Assembly (NCBI GenBank): GCA_963830175.1
Contig: CAWHKV010000002.1
Location: forward strand, 62,001 to 126,000
Source: JBBRBB01 sp963830175
GTDB lineage: Bacteria; Bacteroidota; Bacteroidia; Chitinophagales; Chitinophagaceae
Direction: 5' to 3'
DNA: 64,000 nt
Made by a program: the position numbers and the translations under genes. Positions 34,198 to 42,566 of this stretch are shown piece by piece (the first letter of the stretch is position 1; the number at the start of each line of letters is the position of its first letter). The notes under the pieces were generated by a model. It had not been told where the DNA came from. It made no database searches and was given only the letters and a program-made list of their open reading frames with translations.

Positions 34198-34205
34198 TAA
34201 CTTTG
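34198..34205 (+). promoter_or_regulatory. -7 box TAACTTTG, hypothetical gene at 34211
   Basis: Exact TAnnTTTG match ending 5 nt before the ATG at 34211, which predicts a leaderless or near-leaderless message. Confidence 0.5.
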
Positions 34206-34210
34206 CGCCA

Positions 34211-34555
34211 ATGTTTATTGAAGATGATTTGCAAATAAGGTGGTGGAAATTAACTTCGCACCTTGAAGAACATTTCGGTAAAAAACCCGATCTTGATGCC
34301 ATATTATTTCTTATTGGAATGAACGAAACAGGCTTTATTAAAAAGAAAATAACCAAGGAAGAAAAACAGGATTTAATGCATGTGGCAGTGTGCACTATTT
34401 TAAAGGTTAGCGGGTACTATGAAGTCGAAAAAACGGATGAACAGGGTTGGCCACATTTTAAACAATTAAAACAATTGCCTTCTTATAATGTTATAGAACA
34501 GGAGAATTTTTTAAAAGATCATGTTTTGCATTATTTTGATGAACATGGCATATAA
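34211..34555 (+). CDS. Conserved hypothetical protein
   Basis: 114 residues from the ATG at 34211 (MFIEDDLQIRWWKLTSHL), chosen because it follows a -7 box by 5 nt; an upstream start at 34151 would precede the promoter. The sequence is soluble and mixed helical, with KKPDLDAILFLIGMNETGF and LMHVAVCTILKVSGYYEVE. I have a weak impression of a Bacteroidota-restricted family with no known role. The cyclophilin gene starts 22 nt downstream, so they are likely one unit. Confidence 0.8.
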   Translation: MFIEDDLQIRWWKLTSHLEEHFGKKPDLDAILFLIGMNETGFIKKKITKEEKQDLMHVAVCTILKVSGYYEVEKTDEQGWPHFKQLKQLPSYNVIEQENFLKDHVLHYFDEHGI

Positions 34556-34577
34556 ACAAACAATTATTTACAGTTAT

Positions 34578-35270
34578 ATGAAAAATGTGGTTTTTGTATT
34601 ATTGATGAGCACGCTGGTTGTTGCCTCTTATGCCCAAACATCCAAAGCCTCGGAAAACTATTTAGCTTCTAAAGAAAAGCTGGTAGAAATTAATACTACT
34701 TATGGTACGATGGTGGTTAAATTATATGATAGTACGCCCAAGCATCGTGATAATTTTATTAAGCTGGTAAAAGAAGGTTTTTACGACAGTTTGTTATTTC
34801 ACCGGGTTATTGAAGGCTTTATGATCCAGGGCGGTGACCCTCAAAGTAAAAATGCCCCCGAAGGCACAATGCTCGGAATGGGTGAAGCTGAAGGACCTAT
34901 GATTCCTGCGGAATTTAATAAAGACCTGATACATAAAAAAGGCGTACTTGCTGCTGCCAGAAATAATAATCCGGAGAAAGCAAGCAGCAACTGCCAGTTT
35001 TACATTGTACAGGGAAGAATATTGAATGATGTTGAATTAAATGGTTTGGAATGTAATATCAGGAGTCAGGACCCTGCATTTACCTTTACCGATAAACAAC
35101 GAAGCATATATAAAACCATAGGGGGTACACCGACCCTTGACAATAATTATACTGTTTTTGGTGAGGTTGTTAAGGGAATGGAGGTTATTGACAAAATTGC
35201 GGCCGTTTCAACAGACGAAAATGATCGCCCACAGGAGAATGTAGTAATGAGTATGAAAGTGTTGAACTGA
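34578..35270 (+). CDS. Peptidylprolyl isomerase, cyclophilin type
   Basis: 230 residues from the ATG at 34578 (MKNVVFVLLMSTLVVASYAQ), which supplies a signal peptide; the upstream frame start at 34521 lies in the preceding gene. The cyclophilin fold is shown by FHRVIEGFMIQGGDPQ (catalytic Arg and Phe), KGVLAAARNNNPEKASSNCQFYI and NNYTVFGEVVKGMEVIDKI. An insertion of about 35 residues between the QFYI and YTVFG strands is unusual for minimal cyclophilins but common in Bacteroidota. It helps fold proteins in the periplasm. Confidence 0.93.
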   Translation: MKNVVFVLLMSTLVVASYAQTSKASENYLASKEKLVEINTTYGTMVVKLYDSTPKHRDNFIKLVKEGFYDSLLFHRVIEGFMIQGGDPQSKNAPEGTMLGMGEAEGPMIPAEFNKDLIHKKGVLAAARNNNPEKASSNCQFYIVQGRILNDVELNGLECNIRSQDPAFTFTDKQRSIYKTIGGTPTLDNNYTVFGEVVKGMEVIDKIAAVSTDENDRPQENVVMSMKVLN

Positions 35271-35318
35271 TAACATCAATTAGATTATTTAATTAATATT
35301 TGTAAATTAAACTTAGAT

Positions 35319-35699
35319 ATGAACCACCCGGAAGATATAAAATACACCAAAGACCATGAATGGGTTAGGGTTGTGAGCGGAAATACAGCCATGATCGGTA
35401 TTACCGATTTTGCCCAGCGCGAATTAGGCGACATTGTATATGTTGATATTACTGCGCTAAACAAGCCACTTGAAGCTGGTGATGTTTTCGGGACAGTAGA
35501 AGCAGTAAAAACTGTAAGCGATCTTTTTTTACCGGTTGCGGGAACTGTTACAGAAGTAAATACAGCATTAGAAAAAAATCCCGAACTTGTAAATACAGAT
35601 CCATATAATGAAGGTTGGATGATCAAGGTACAAATAGAAAATGTTTCAGAGGTTGAAACCCTTATGAGTGCGAAAGATTATGAGAGCCTGGTTGGCTAA
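35319..35699 (+). CDS. gcvH: Glycine cleavage system H protein
   Basis: A 126-residue lipoyl carrier protein. The hallmark sequence YTKDHEWVRV opens it and GTVEAVKTVSDLF holds the lipoylated lysine (Lys64). The C-terminal NTDPYNEGWMIKVQ is also typical. GcvH shuttles the aminomethyl group between the P, T and L proteins of the glycine cleavage complex; gcvP and gcvT are not in the window. An ECF sigma gene begins 25 nt downstream. Confidence 0.96.
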   Translation: MNHPEDIKYTKDHEWVRVVSGNTAMIGITDFAQRELGDIVYVDITALNKPLEAGDVFGTVEAVKTVSDLFLPVAGTVTEVNTALEKNPELVNTDPYNEGWMIKVQIENVSEVETLMSAKDYESLVG

Positions 35700-35724
35700 T
35701 TTTTTTCTTGCCAAAATATATTGA

Positions 35725-36267
35725 ATGCCCGACGTAATAAAATATTCAGAAACCGAACTTGTAACCTTGCTTAAACAGAAAGATGCAGGTGCATTTGAAT
35801 ATTTGTACGATAATTATTCAGGCGCCCTATATGCTGTTATTCTTGGAATGCTAATAGACAGGGAATTATCTAATGATATTCTCCAGGAAGTATTTATAAA
35901 AATTTGGAAGCAAATTCAAACGTATGATCAAACGAAGGGCAGGTTATTTACATGGATGATTAACCTTACCCGCAATGCTTCAATAGATGCGCTGAGAAGT
36001 AAAAGTTACAGAAACAGCAAGCAAAACCGTGAGTTAACTGAATACGTATATGAATCAGCAGGAACATCCAGTATTAATATTGATGAGATAGGCCTTCGCA
36101 AAATAATTCATACCCTTAAAGACGAATACAAAACGGTAGTTGACCTCGCGTATTTTCAAGGGTTTACTCATGAAGAGATTGCAAAAATTTTAAACATGCC
36201 GCTCGGAACGGTTAAAACTAGATTAAGAAGTGCACTTATTAAATTAAGGGAAATAGTTAAAAATTAA
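35725..36267 (+). CDS. ECF-type sigma factor, SigK-like
   Basis: A 180-residue sigma factor with region 2 (YDNYSGALYAVILGMLIDRE, DILQEVFIKIWKQIQTYDQ, LFTWMINLTRNASIDALR) and region 4 (VVDLAYFQGFTHEEIAKILN, LGTVKTRLRSALIKLREIV). This pattern, with the anti-sigma gene starting just 1 nt after its stop, is that of SigK/RskA-type pairs. It probably controls the operon and perhaps the fasciclin gene further down. Confidence 0.93.
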   Translation: MPDVIKYSETELVTLLKQKDAGAFEYLYDNYSGALYAVILGMLIDRELSNDILQEVFIKIWKQIQTYDQTKGRLFTWMINLTRNASIDALRSKSYRNSKQNRELTEYVYESAGTSSINIDEIGLRKIIHTLKDEYKTVVDLAYFQGFTHEEIAKILNMPLGTVKTRLRSALIKLREIVKN

Positions 36268-36268
36268 A

Positions 36269-37087
36269 GTGGAATTAAGAGAATACATACAAAGTGGAAT
36301 TATAGAAAGCTATGTGCTGGGGCTGGCTTCAGATGACGAGGTGAAAGAACTTGAGCGGCTTGCCGAAATTCATCCTGAAATAAGGCAGGCAATAGATGAA
36401 TTTTCAATAAATTTTGAAAAAATTATTCAGGCAGAAGCGGTTGTACCGCCTGCCGGGTTAAAGAGTCAGGTACTCGCATCGCTTCAGCAAGGAGGCAATA
36501 ATAAAACATCTTCCGAACCTGTTGCTGCTGTATTACCTATGAAAGATTATAGCCAAAATAAAAGCATTAGATTATGGAAGTATGCTGCAGCTGCTTCAAT
36601 AATTTTACTTCTTGGCAGTGCTGCATTAAACCTTTATTTGTTCAATAATTATAATGATGTAAATAAAGATTACCAGGCTTTATTAATTGAGAGGAATTCC
36701 CTTCAGGCTAATAATGATTTATACCAGGCTAAAGTGCAGGATTATACGGCTAGTTTAAAAGTAATGGAAGATCCGGCAGTAATCTCCATTAATCTTAACG
36801 GGGTTAACGGAAAGCAGAATAACCACGCAACAGTGTATTGGAATCGTAATACAAAAATGGTTTATTTTCATCCCGATAATATGGCTCAAATTCCGGAGGA
36901 TAAACAGTTTCAACTTTGGGCGCTGGTTGATGGTAAACCTGTGAATGCTGGTGTTGTTAGCGAATGTAACGGGTTATGTAAAATGGAAGTAATTAAAGAA
37001 GCCCAGGCCTTTGCAGTTACACTTGAAAAAAGAGGTGGTAGCGAAACTCCCACACTTTCAGAAATGTATGTAATGGGCAAAGTGTAG
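36269..37087 (+). CDS. Anti-sigma factor, RskA-like
   Basis: A 272-residue protein starting at GTG 36269. The N-terminal cytoplasmic part (ELREYIQSGIIESYVLGLAS, then EVKELERLAEIHPEI) matches anti-sigma-K proteins, one membrane helix lies at about residues 105-125 (YAAAASIILLLGSAALNLYL), a coiled-coil stretch follows, and the periplasmic RskA domain ends the protein (FQLWALVDGKPVNAGVV). It should hold the upstream sigma factor inactive until a signal triggers proteolysis. A terminator follows. Confidence 0.9.
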   Translation: MELREYIQSGIIESYVLGLASDDEVKELERLAEIHPEIRQAIDEFSINFEKIIQAEAVVPPAGLKSQVLASLQQGGNNKTSSEPVAAVLPMKDYSQNKSIRLWKYAAAASIILLLGSAALNLYLFNNYNDVNKDYQALLIERNSLQANNDLYQAKVQDYTASLKVMEDPAVISINLNGVNGKQNNHATVYWNRNTKMVYFHPDNMAQIPEDKQFQLWALVDGKPVNAGVVSECNGLCKMEVIKEAQAFAVTLEKRGGSETPTLSEMYVMGKV

Positions 37088-37123
37088 TTAAATAATTCGG
37101 TTAAGTCTTATTAATATAATAGT

Positions 37124-37147
37124 GGTGCATTTATTGCACCTTTTTTT
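37124..37147 (+). terminator. Rho-independent terminator after the anti-sigma gene
   Basis: GGTGCA (37124-37129) pairs with TGCACC (37135-37140) around a 5-nt loop and is followed by seven T residues (37141-37147). Confidence 0.85.
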
Positions 37148-37273
37148 ATGTATTCAATTCATGAGAATATGTCTTAATAAAAACCTAAAGAAACCAACTT
37201 TTTTAAAAACTAAAACCAGCGAAATACTGCTGTCGTACATGACTATAATAAAAAAATAAACAAAAGCAGATTT

Positions 37274-37837
37274 ATGAAAACACTTATTAAAAGATCAGGA
37301 ATTTTATTAGCCGCTATAATGATTTATGCGGTATCAGCATCAGCCCAGGAAAAAACGGTAATGGTTGGTGGAGCTGAAATGTATCCTTCAAAAAACATTG
37401 TTGAAAATGCAGTTAATTCTAAAGACCATACAACCCTAGTTGCAGCGGTTAAAGCAGCCGGTCTTGTTGAAACTTTACAAAGCGACGGACCATTTACTGT
37501 CTTTGCCCCCGTTAACAGTGCATTTGAAAAATTACCTGCAGGTACTGTAGATAATCTTTTGAAACCAGAAAACAAAAGCACGCTTACAGCTGTATTAACT
37601 TATCATGTTATTGCAGGTGAAATAGATAGTAAAACATTACTAGACTGGATTAAAAAGAATGGTGGTTCTTACACAGCAGAAACAGTGCAGGGTGGCAAGA
37701 TAACCTTCACCAGCAAAGGAAATACAATAATGCTAACCGATGAAAAGGGTAACAAAGCCACGGTAACTATAAAGGATGTATTTCAAAGCAATGGAGTTAT
37801 TCATGTAATTGATACAGTTCTTTTGCCGGGAAAATAG
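37274..37837 (+). CDS. Fasciclin domain-containing protein
   Basis: A 187-residue exported protein: signal peptide (ILLAAIMIYAVSASAQ) and one FAS1 domain (about residues 45-185). FAS1 motifs are TLVAAVKAAGLVETLQSDGP, FTVFAPVNSAFEKLP, LTYHVIAGEI and NGVIHVIDTVLLP. FAS1 proteins mediate adhesion or stress-linked surface functions; in bacteria sigma/anti-sigma/FAS1 clusters of this kind recur. It has its own terminators on both sides and so is a separate transcription unit, possibly regulated by the sigma factor at 35725. Confidence 0.94.
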   Translation: MKTLIKRSGILLAAIMIYAVSASAQEKTVMVGGAEMYPSKNIVENAVNSKDHTTLVAAVKAAGLVETLQSDGPFTVFAPVNSAFEKLPAGTVDNLLKPENKSTLTAVLTYHVIAGEIDSKTLLDWIKKNGGSYTAETVQGGKITFTSKGNTIMLTDEKGNKATVTIKDVFQSNGVIHVIDTVLLPGK

Positions 37838-37865
37838 TCTTTGCGAGGGTTTTTAAGATGAGCAG

Positions 37866-37896
37866 GGGGTTACCATTATTGGTAGCCCCTTTTCTT
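37866..37896 (+). terminator. Rho-independent terminator after the fasciclin gene
   Basis: GGGGTTACC (37866-37874) pairs with GGTAGCCCC (37881-37889) with one G-T pair and a 6-nt loop; a T-rich tract follows at once. Confidence 0.85.
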
Positions 37897-37905
37897 TTAG
37901 ATTTG
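37879..37905 (+). promoter_or_regulatory. Promoter TTG-N16-TAGATTTG, vanZ-like gene
   Basis: TTG (37879-37881) lies in the loop and stem of the preceding terminator; the exact -7 box TAGATTTG (37898-37905) ends 7 nt before the ATG at 37913. Spacing is 16 bp. Confidence 0.45.
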
Positions 37906-37912
37906 TGCCCAA

Positions 37913-38287
37913 ATGAAAAAGTTTGTAGCATACATTCCGGTAGTAACCTGGTTTTTACTTACCACGTTTTTACTTGTAATACCAGGGTCTGATTTACCAA
38001 AAGATCCTTTTCTCGAAGCCATATATTTTGATAAATGGGTACACATCGGTCTCTTTGGTTTACTAACCATATTTGGCTGTTATCCTTCATTAAAAAATAA
38101 TAATTATAAAAAAACTTTTATAAGAATAACTGTTGCCGTAATCGTTTACGGTATTGTAATGGAGTTTATACAAAAATATTTTACAGAGGGACGTTCTTTT
38201 GATATTACAGATATAATAGCAGACGCAGTAGGTGCGATCTTAGGCTATTTTTTTATTATATATATGGCACAAAAAAAGCCCCTGTAG
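37913..38287 (+). CDS. VanZ family protein
   Basis: A 124-residue membrane protein with four helices (about residues 5-25, 42-60, 70-90 and 105-120) and the VanZ signature DKWVHIGLFGLL and EFIQKYFTEGRSFDITDIIAD. VanZ-like proteins have been tied to glycopeptide resistance and phosphoribosyl transfer, but most have no defined role. Its last codons form the left arm of the hairpin at 38278-38297. In many Bacteroidota this gene sits beside gcvH; here the sigma/anti-sigma/fasciclin set separates them. Confidence 0.92.
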   Translation: MKKFVAYIPVVTWFLLTTFLLVIPGSDLPKDPFLEAIYFDKWVHIGLFGLLTIFGCYPSLKNNNYKKTFIRITVAVIVYGIVMEFIQKYFTEGRSFDITDIIADAVGAILGYFFIIYMAQKKPL

Positions 38288-38360
38288 AAACAGGGGCCGC
38301 AACCAAAACTAACTGCTTATGAGAAAAATCGACTACTTTCTTTAATAACTGTAATAACGC
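38268..38360 (-). ncRNA. Candidate small RNA on the minus strand with intrinsic terminator
   Basis: Read on the minus strand, a stem GCCCCTGT/ACAGGGGC (38278-38297) with a TTCT loop is followed by seven T residues (38277-38271), a strong terminator with no protein gene upstream of it on that strand. A promoter-like pair lies above it: TTTTGG at about 38385-38389 and TGTGTTTG at 38360-38367 (one mismatch to TAnnTTTG), 17 bp apart. The predicted RNA would be about 80 nt. This is a prediction from signals only. Confidence 0.4.
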
Positions 38361-38595
38361 AAACACAATGCCAATTATAATTACCAAAACCTAAAATTCT
38401 CTTCACATTATCTCCTCTAAATAAACTATTCTTTAAAGAACGATCCAATCACCAATTTGATACACAAAGTTCATATTTCGTTTAATAAATTAATGTTAAC
38501 CACATCATCATAAAGCGTTAATTAAATATAAACTCTTCTGCTTCACGCCATTACATTTAAAAGGTACCCTGGCTTATCTTTGCGAAAATTTTTTT
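38288..38595. other. 308-nt gene-free AT-rich region
   Basis: The stretch between vanZ and the persulfide dioxygenase gene holds the right arm of the minus-strand terminator hairpin, the candidate small RNA, and on the plus strand a tiny frame of eight codons (38319-38345) reading MRKIDYFL. Beyond about 38400 I see only AT-rich sequence with no frame, repeat or tRNA, and then the -7 box at 38575. Confidence 0.6.
38575..38582 (+). promoter_or_regulatory. -7 box TATCTTTG, MBL-rhodanese gene
   Basis: Exact TAnnTTTG match 13 nt before the ATG at 38596; no evident -33 TTG. Confidence 0.5.
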
Positions 38596-40008
38596 ATGCA
38601 TATTCAGCAATTGTATACCGGGTGTTTAAGCGAGGCGGCTTATTATATAGAAAGTGATGGGGAGGCGGCTATTATAGACCCGTTAAGAGATATAGCACCT
38701 TACCTTGAATTAGCTAAAGAAAGAGGCACAGTAATCAAATATATTTTCGAAACTCATTTTCATGCAGACTTTGTAAGTGGTCATATAGACCTTGCGAAAG
38801 CTACGGGGGCAACTATAATTTACGGACCATTGACCGAGGCAGGTTTTACCTTTCACCTGGCAAAAGATGGTGAGGTTTTCCATATCGGAAAAGTTGAGGT
38901 AGAAGTGTTGCATACCCCAGGGCATACAATGGAAAGCAGTTGTTATCTTTTAAAAGATGAACAAGGAAAAAATCATGCAATATTTTCTGGAGACACGTTA
39001 TTTATAGGAGATGTGGGAAGACCTGACCTGGCTCAAAAATCTGAAGAATTAACAAGAGAAGATTTAGCTGCCATGTTGTATGACAGCCTCTACAAAAAAA
39101 TTATGCCACTTGAAGATGATGTAATTCTTTACCCAGCTCATGGGGCAGGCAGTAGTTGCGGAAAAAATTTGGGTACTGAAACCATCAGTACAATTGGAGA
39201 ACAAAAAAAGCTAAATTATGCGCTTAAGCAGCCATCAAAAGAAGCATTCATAAATGCTGTTACAGAAGGTTTGCAGGCGCCGCCCGTTTATTTTCCTATT
39301 AATGCTAAAATAAATAAGCAGGGTTATGATGAAATTGATCTGGTAATGCAAAAAGGTTTGCAATCACTTACCATAGAGAAATTTAAAAGTAAGATGGAAG
39401 ATGATAATACAATTCTTCTTGATACACGACCTGCCAGTTTGTTCACTGAACAATTTGTACCCGGCAGTATTAATATTGGATTAGATGGTAGGTTCGCAGA
39501 ATGGGCGGGAATGTTACTTTCTTTTGATAAAAATATTTTATTGGTGTGTGAAAATAATAAGGAAAATGAATCTGTAACAAGATTAGCGCGGGTAGGTTTT
39601 CAGAATTTTATTGGGTTTTTAAAAGGAGGAATAGAGGCCTGGAAGAAAGCAGGGGAGGAGATTGATCTGATTATTAATGTTGATGCCGATGAACTTGCCA
39701 TGGATCTACCATTTGATGCAAATATTGTGGTTGTAGATGTTAGAAAAGAACCGGAATTTAATGAAGGTCATGTGAAAGGCGCGGTAAACATTCCTCTTGA
39801 AAATTTAATTGACCCCGCAAGCATGTCTAACATAGAAGATAAAGACAATTTATATATACACTGTGCAGGCGGATATCGAAGTGTAATTGCTGCATCTTTG
39901 ATGAAGCGCGAAGGCATACATAACCTATACAATGTAAATGGTGGTTTCAATAAAATAAAAGAAACAGATAAAATAAAAGTTGAAAAAAGTGTTTCTGCTT
40001 TAAACTAA
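38596..40008 (+). CDS. CstB-like persulfide dioxygenase-sulfurtransferase (MBL plus two rhodanese domains)
   Basis: A 470-residue fusion. The metallo-beta-lactamase domain (about 1-225) has THFHADFVSGH with Asp58-Phe59 instead of the usual Asp-His, the form typical of CstB-type persulfide dioxygenases, plus LHTPGHTMESSCY and FSGDTLFIGDVGRPD. A first rhodanese domain (about 260-355) carries a cysteine in LLVCENNKEN but a poor active loop; a second (about 370-460) has the canonical YIHCAGGYRS with Cys423. The protein likely oxidises thiol persulfides to sulfite and passes sulfane sulfur to make thiosulfate. No sulfide:quinone reductase or CstR gene is nearby. It converges with the acyltransferase gene, overlapping 4 nt. 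Confidence 0.9.
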   Translation: MHIQQLYTGCLSEAAYYIESDGEAAIIDPLRDIAPYLELAKERGTVIKYIFETHFHADFVSGHIDLAKATGATIIYGPLTEAGFTFHLAKDGEVFHIGKVEVEVLHTPGHTMESSCYLLKDEQGKNHAIFSGDTLFIGDVGRPDLAQKSEELTREDLAAMLYDSLYKKIMPLEDDVILYPAHGAGSSCGKNLGTETISTIGEQKKLNYALKQPSKEAFINAVTEGLQAPPVYFPINAKINKQGYDEIDLVMQKGLQSLTIEKFKSKMEDDNTILLDTRPASLFTEQFVPGSINIGLDGRFAEWAGMLLSFDKNILLVCENNKENESVTRLARVGFQNFIGFLKGGIEAWKKAGEEIDLIINVDADELAMDLPFDANIVVVDVRKEPEFNEGHVKGAVNIPLENLIDPASMSNIEDKDNLYIHCAGGYRSVIAASLMKREGIHNLYNVNGGFNKIKETDKIKVEKSVSALN

Positions 40009-40886
40009 ATTACAAGGTGGCCATGTTTGGCTTCATCAAACTGCCATTTCCAGCGACGGTGGCTCCATAAATAATTATCAGGATGCCTTCGTATGCAGTC
40101 TTCAATAAAAGAGATCATTTTTTTGGTCATTTCACCTTCTGCCATCTCTCGTGGGTTGTTTGTTAGCAGGGTGTATTCTATGTTATAATATCCTCTTTTT
40201 ACTTTATAAAAATTTGTCATTACCACACAACTGTTCATTGCCTTTGCACCTTTTTCCGGTCCTTTTACAAAGGGGGTACGCTTGTTAAAGAATTCTGTCC
40301 AGTAAGCCTGAAGGGTATGACCTGCGCTTTGGTCAGCAATTGACCCTAAAACAAAAAGTGTTTTAGAATACTTATGAAACATAGTTCTGAAATGTGTTGC
40401 GGGTATCATAACAGAATTGTACCGGCTTCTAATCTTTAAAATAAGCTTATCAAACACTTTATTTTTTATAGGGAGGTACAGTGCCAGGTAGGGTTGCGTA
40501 AATTTTCTTGCGCCTGCTAGATTGGCAATCTCCCAATTAAAATAATGCCCTGAAAATAATTGCACACTTCTCCCTTCTGCCAGTAAATTATTTACCAGTT
40601 CAAAGTTTCCGGAGCAACGTTTTTCCATTTGCTTTTCTGAAATGGAGAGCAACTTTAATGTTTCAATAAAAGAGTCTACAAGGTTCCGGTAAAATTGCTT
40701 TGAGATTTGTAATAATTCTTTTTCTTCTTTGTTAGGGAAAGCAATTTTTAAATTGTTTAAAACAATATCTCTGCGGTACCTGATTATATGATAAAGCAAC
40801 CAATAAAATCCATAACTAATTCCATACAAAATTACCCATGGCAGTAAAGAAAAAACGTACAGTAAAGCATATACCAGTTTGTACAT
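40005..40886 (-). CDS. Lysophospholipid/lipid A acyltransferase (LpxL/HtrB family)
   Basis: 293 residues from the ATG at 40886; a GTG two codons earlier is less likely because a -7 box overlaps it. One N-terminal membrane segment (VYALLYVFSLLPWVILYGIS) precedes the acyltransferase fold. The HxxxxE catalytic motif is SGHYFNWEIAN; further family blocks are SIADQSAG and FFNKRTPFVKGPEKGAKAM, and it ends DNYLWSHRRWKW. Members add the secondary acyl chains of lipid A from acyl-ACP at the inner membrane. The chain and position transferred are unknown. Confidence 0.92.
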   Translation of the reverse strand: MYKLVYALLYVFSLLPWVILYGISYGFYWLLYHIIRYRRDIVLNNLKIAFPNKEEKELLQISKQFYRNLVDSFIETLKLLSISEKQMEKRCSGNFELVNNLLAEGRSVQLFSGHYFNWEIANLAGARKFTQPYLALYLPIKNKVFDKLILKIRSRYNSVMIPATHFRTMFHKYSKTLFVLGSIADQSAGHTLQAYWTEFFNKRTPFVKGPEKGAKAMNSCVVMTNFYKVKRGYYNIEYTLLTNNPREMAEGEMTKKMISFIEDCIRRHPDNYLWSHRRWKWQFDEAKHGHLVI

Positions 40887-40891
40887 CAGCA

Positions 40892-40899
40892 CAAAATTA
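40892..40899 (-). promoter_or_regulatory. -7 box TAATTTTG, acyltransferase
   Basis: Exact TAnnTTTG on the minus strand, ending 5 nt before the ATG at 40886; it decides against the upstream GTG start. Confidence 0.48.
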
Positions 40900-40919
40900 A
40901 GTTCAAAAAAATGAGCGGT

Positions 40920-42530
40920 TTATAAAATAATATTCTGGAGTATTTCGCTTTTTTGCGGATGGTCTGTATTAAAGTGCAACCCCCTGCTTTCCTTTCTAAA
41001 CTGGGCGCCCTTTACAATAAGAAAGCCTACCGTTATAAGATTTCTTAACTCGCATAAATGTGGCGAAAGAATGGTTGTTTTATATAAGGTTTCGGTTTCT
41101 TCAAACAAAAGATCTAAACGTTTAAGTGCACGGGCTAGCCTTACGTCGTTACGCACAATACCTACATAATCACTCATTATTTGTTGCAGTTCTTTCAGGC
41201 TTTGGGTAATTAAAATCATTTCCCTCGGTTCTGAGGTGCCGCTTGCATTCCAGTCTGGAATTTCATTCATTAAATTTTGAATGTTTGAATTTATAACTGC
41301 ATCGTAATTTTCAACAATATGTAAATAAGCACGGTGCGCAAAAACCATTGCTTCAAGTAAACTGTTACTTGCCAAGCGGTTTGCACCATGTAAGCCAGTG
41401 CTTGCACATTCGCCACAGGCATACAGGTTAATGATAGTAGTCTTTGCCCACTCATCTGTTTTAATGCCACCACAGCTATAATGGGCGGCAGGTGCTACAG
41501 GTATCTGGTGTTGCATAACATCAATGCCAATGCTTAAACACTTTTCATAAATATTTGGGAAGTGATGAATAAATTTTTCTTTGTCCATATGCCTGCAATC
41601 CAGGTAAACATGTTCGGTACCATTCAGCTTCATTTCATTATCTATAGCACGTGCAACAATATCGCGGGGAGCAAGGTCTTCGCGTGCATCATACCGCTTC
41701 ATAAAAGCTTCGCCAAATTTATTGCGCAGTATACCGCCATCACCCCGTACTGCCTCTGTAATTAAAAAAGATGGAGAAACGCCGGGCTCAAATAACGCTG
41801 TGGGGTGAAATTGAATAAATTCCATATTCTCTACTCTTGCTTTAGCCCTGTAAGCCATAGCAACACCATCGCCTGTGGCAATCTTCGGGTTAGTGGTAGT
41901 GCGGTATGCCTGCCCGTTTCCGCCCGTTGCTATTAGTGTAATATTGGCAAGAATTTTTTCAATCTCGTTGGTTTTTAAATTAAGTACGTACACACCATAG
42001 CAGGTAATGTCTGGTGTTGATTTGGTAACCAGAAATCCCAGGTGATGTTGTGTTATAAGGTCCACTACAAACCAGTGATTCAGAATCTCGATGTTTGTAT
42101 GTTTTTTTAACTCGTGCAGCAGGGCTCTTTCCATTTCTTTGCCGGTAACATCCTTATGGTGCAATATGCGGTGCTCGCTGTGCCCGCCTTCGCGCCCAAG
42201 CGTGTATTCGCCGCTTTCATCTTTGTCGAATCTTGCGCCATAATCTATAATTTCTTTTATTCTTTCAACACCTTCACGAACCACAATTTCAACTACTTCC
42301 CTGTTACATAATCCGTCTCCTGCAATTAAGGTGTCTTCTATGTGTTTATTAAAGCTGTCATTCTCATCCCATACGCCGGCAATGCCGCCTTGTGCATACT
42401 TTGTATTGGTTTCATCAGAATTTGATTTGGTAAGAATGGTGATTTTCTTATCAGGAAAATGTGTAGCCGTTTTTATAGCATAGGTTAATCCTGCAATGCC
42501 CGAGCCTATTATTAAAAAATCAGTTTGCAA
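40920..42530 (-). CDS. nadB: L-aspartate oxidase
   Basis: A 536-residue flavoprotein of the succinate dehydrogenase/fumarate reductase family. FLIIGSGIAGLTYAI is the FAD dinucleotide-binding fold, then TKYAQGGIAGVWDENDS, LGREGGHSEHRILHHKD, FHPTALFEPGVSPSFLITEA, and SCGGIKTDEWAKT and GANRLASNSLLEAMVFAHRA near the C-terminus of the FAD domain, followed by a helical tail. NadB oxidises aspartate to iminoaspartate, the first step of NAD synthesis; nadA and nadC are not seen. The start is TTG at 42530, since no in-frame ATG gives the conserved N-terminus. Confidence 0.95.
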   Translation of the reverse strand: MQTDFLIIGSGIAGLTYAIKTATHFPDKKITILTKSNSDETNTKYAQGGIAGVWDENDSFNKHIEDTLIAGDGLCNREVVEIVVREGVERIKEIIDYGARFDKDESGEYTLGREGGHSEHRILHHKDVTGKEMERALLHELKKHTNIEILNHWFVVDLITQHHLGFLVTKSTPDITCYGVYVLNLKTNEIEKILANITLIATGGNGQAYRTTTNPKIATGDGVAMAYRAKARVENMEFIQFHPTALFEPGVSPSFLITEAVRGDGGILRNKFGEAFMKRYDAREDLAPRDIVARAIDNEMKLNGTEHVYLDCRHMDKEKFIHHFPNIYEKCLSIGIDVMQHQIPVAPAAHYSCGGIKTDEWAKTTIINLYACGECASTGLHGANRLASNSLLEAMVFAHRAYLHIVENYDAVINSNIQNLMNEIPDWNASGTSEPREMILITQSLKELQQIMSDYVGIVRNDVRLARALKRLDLLFEETETLYKTTILSPHLCELRNLITVGFLIVKGAQFRKESRGLHFNTDHPQKSEILQNIIL

Positions 42531-42566
42531 TGTGTTTAAATTTATGTTTCAGAAAAGCAATCCGTA

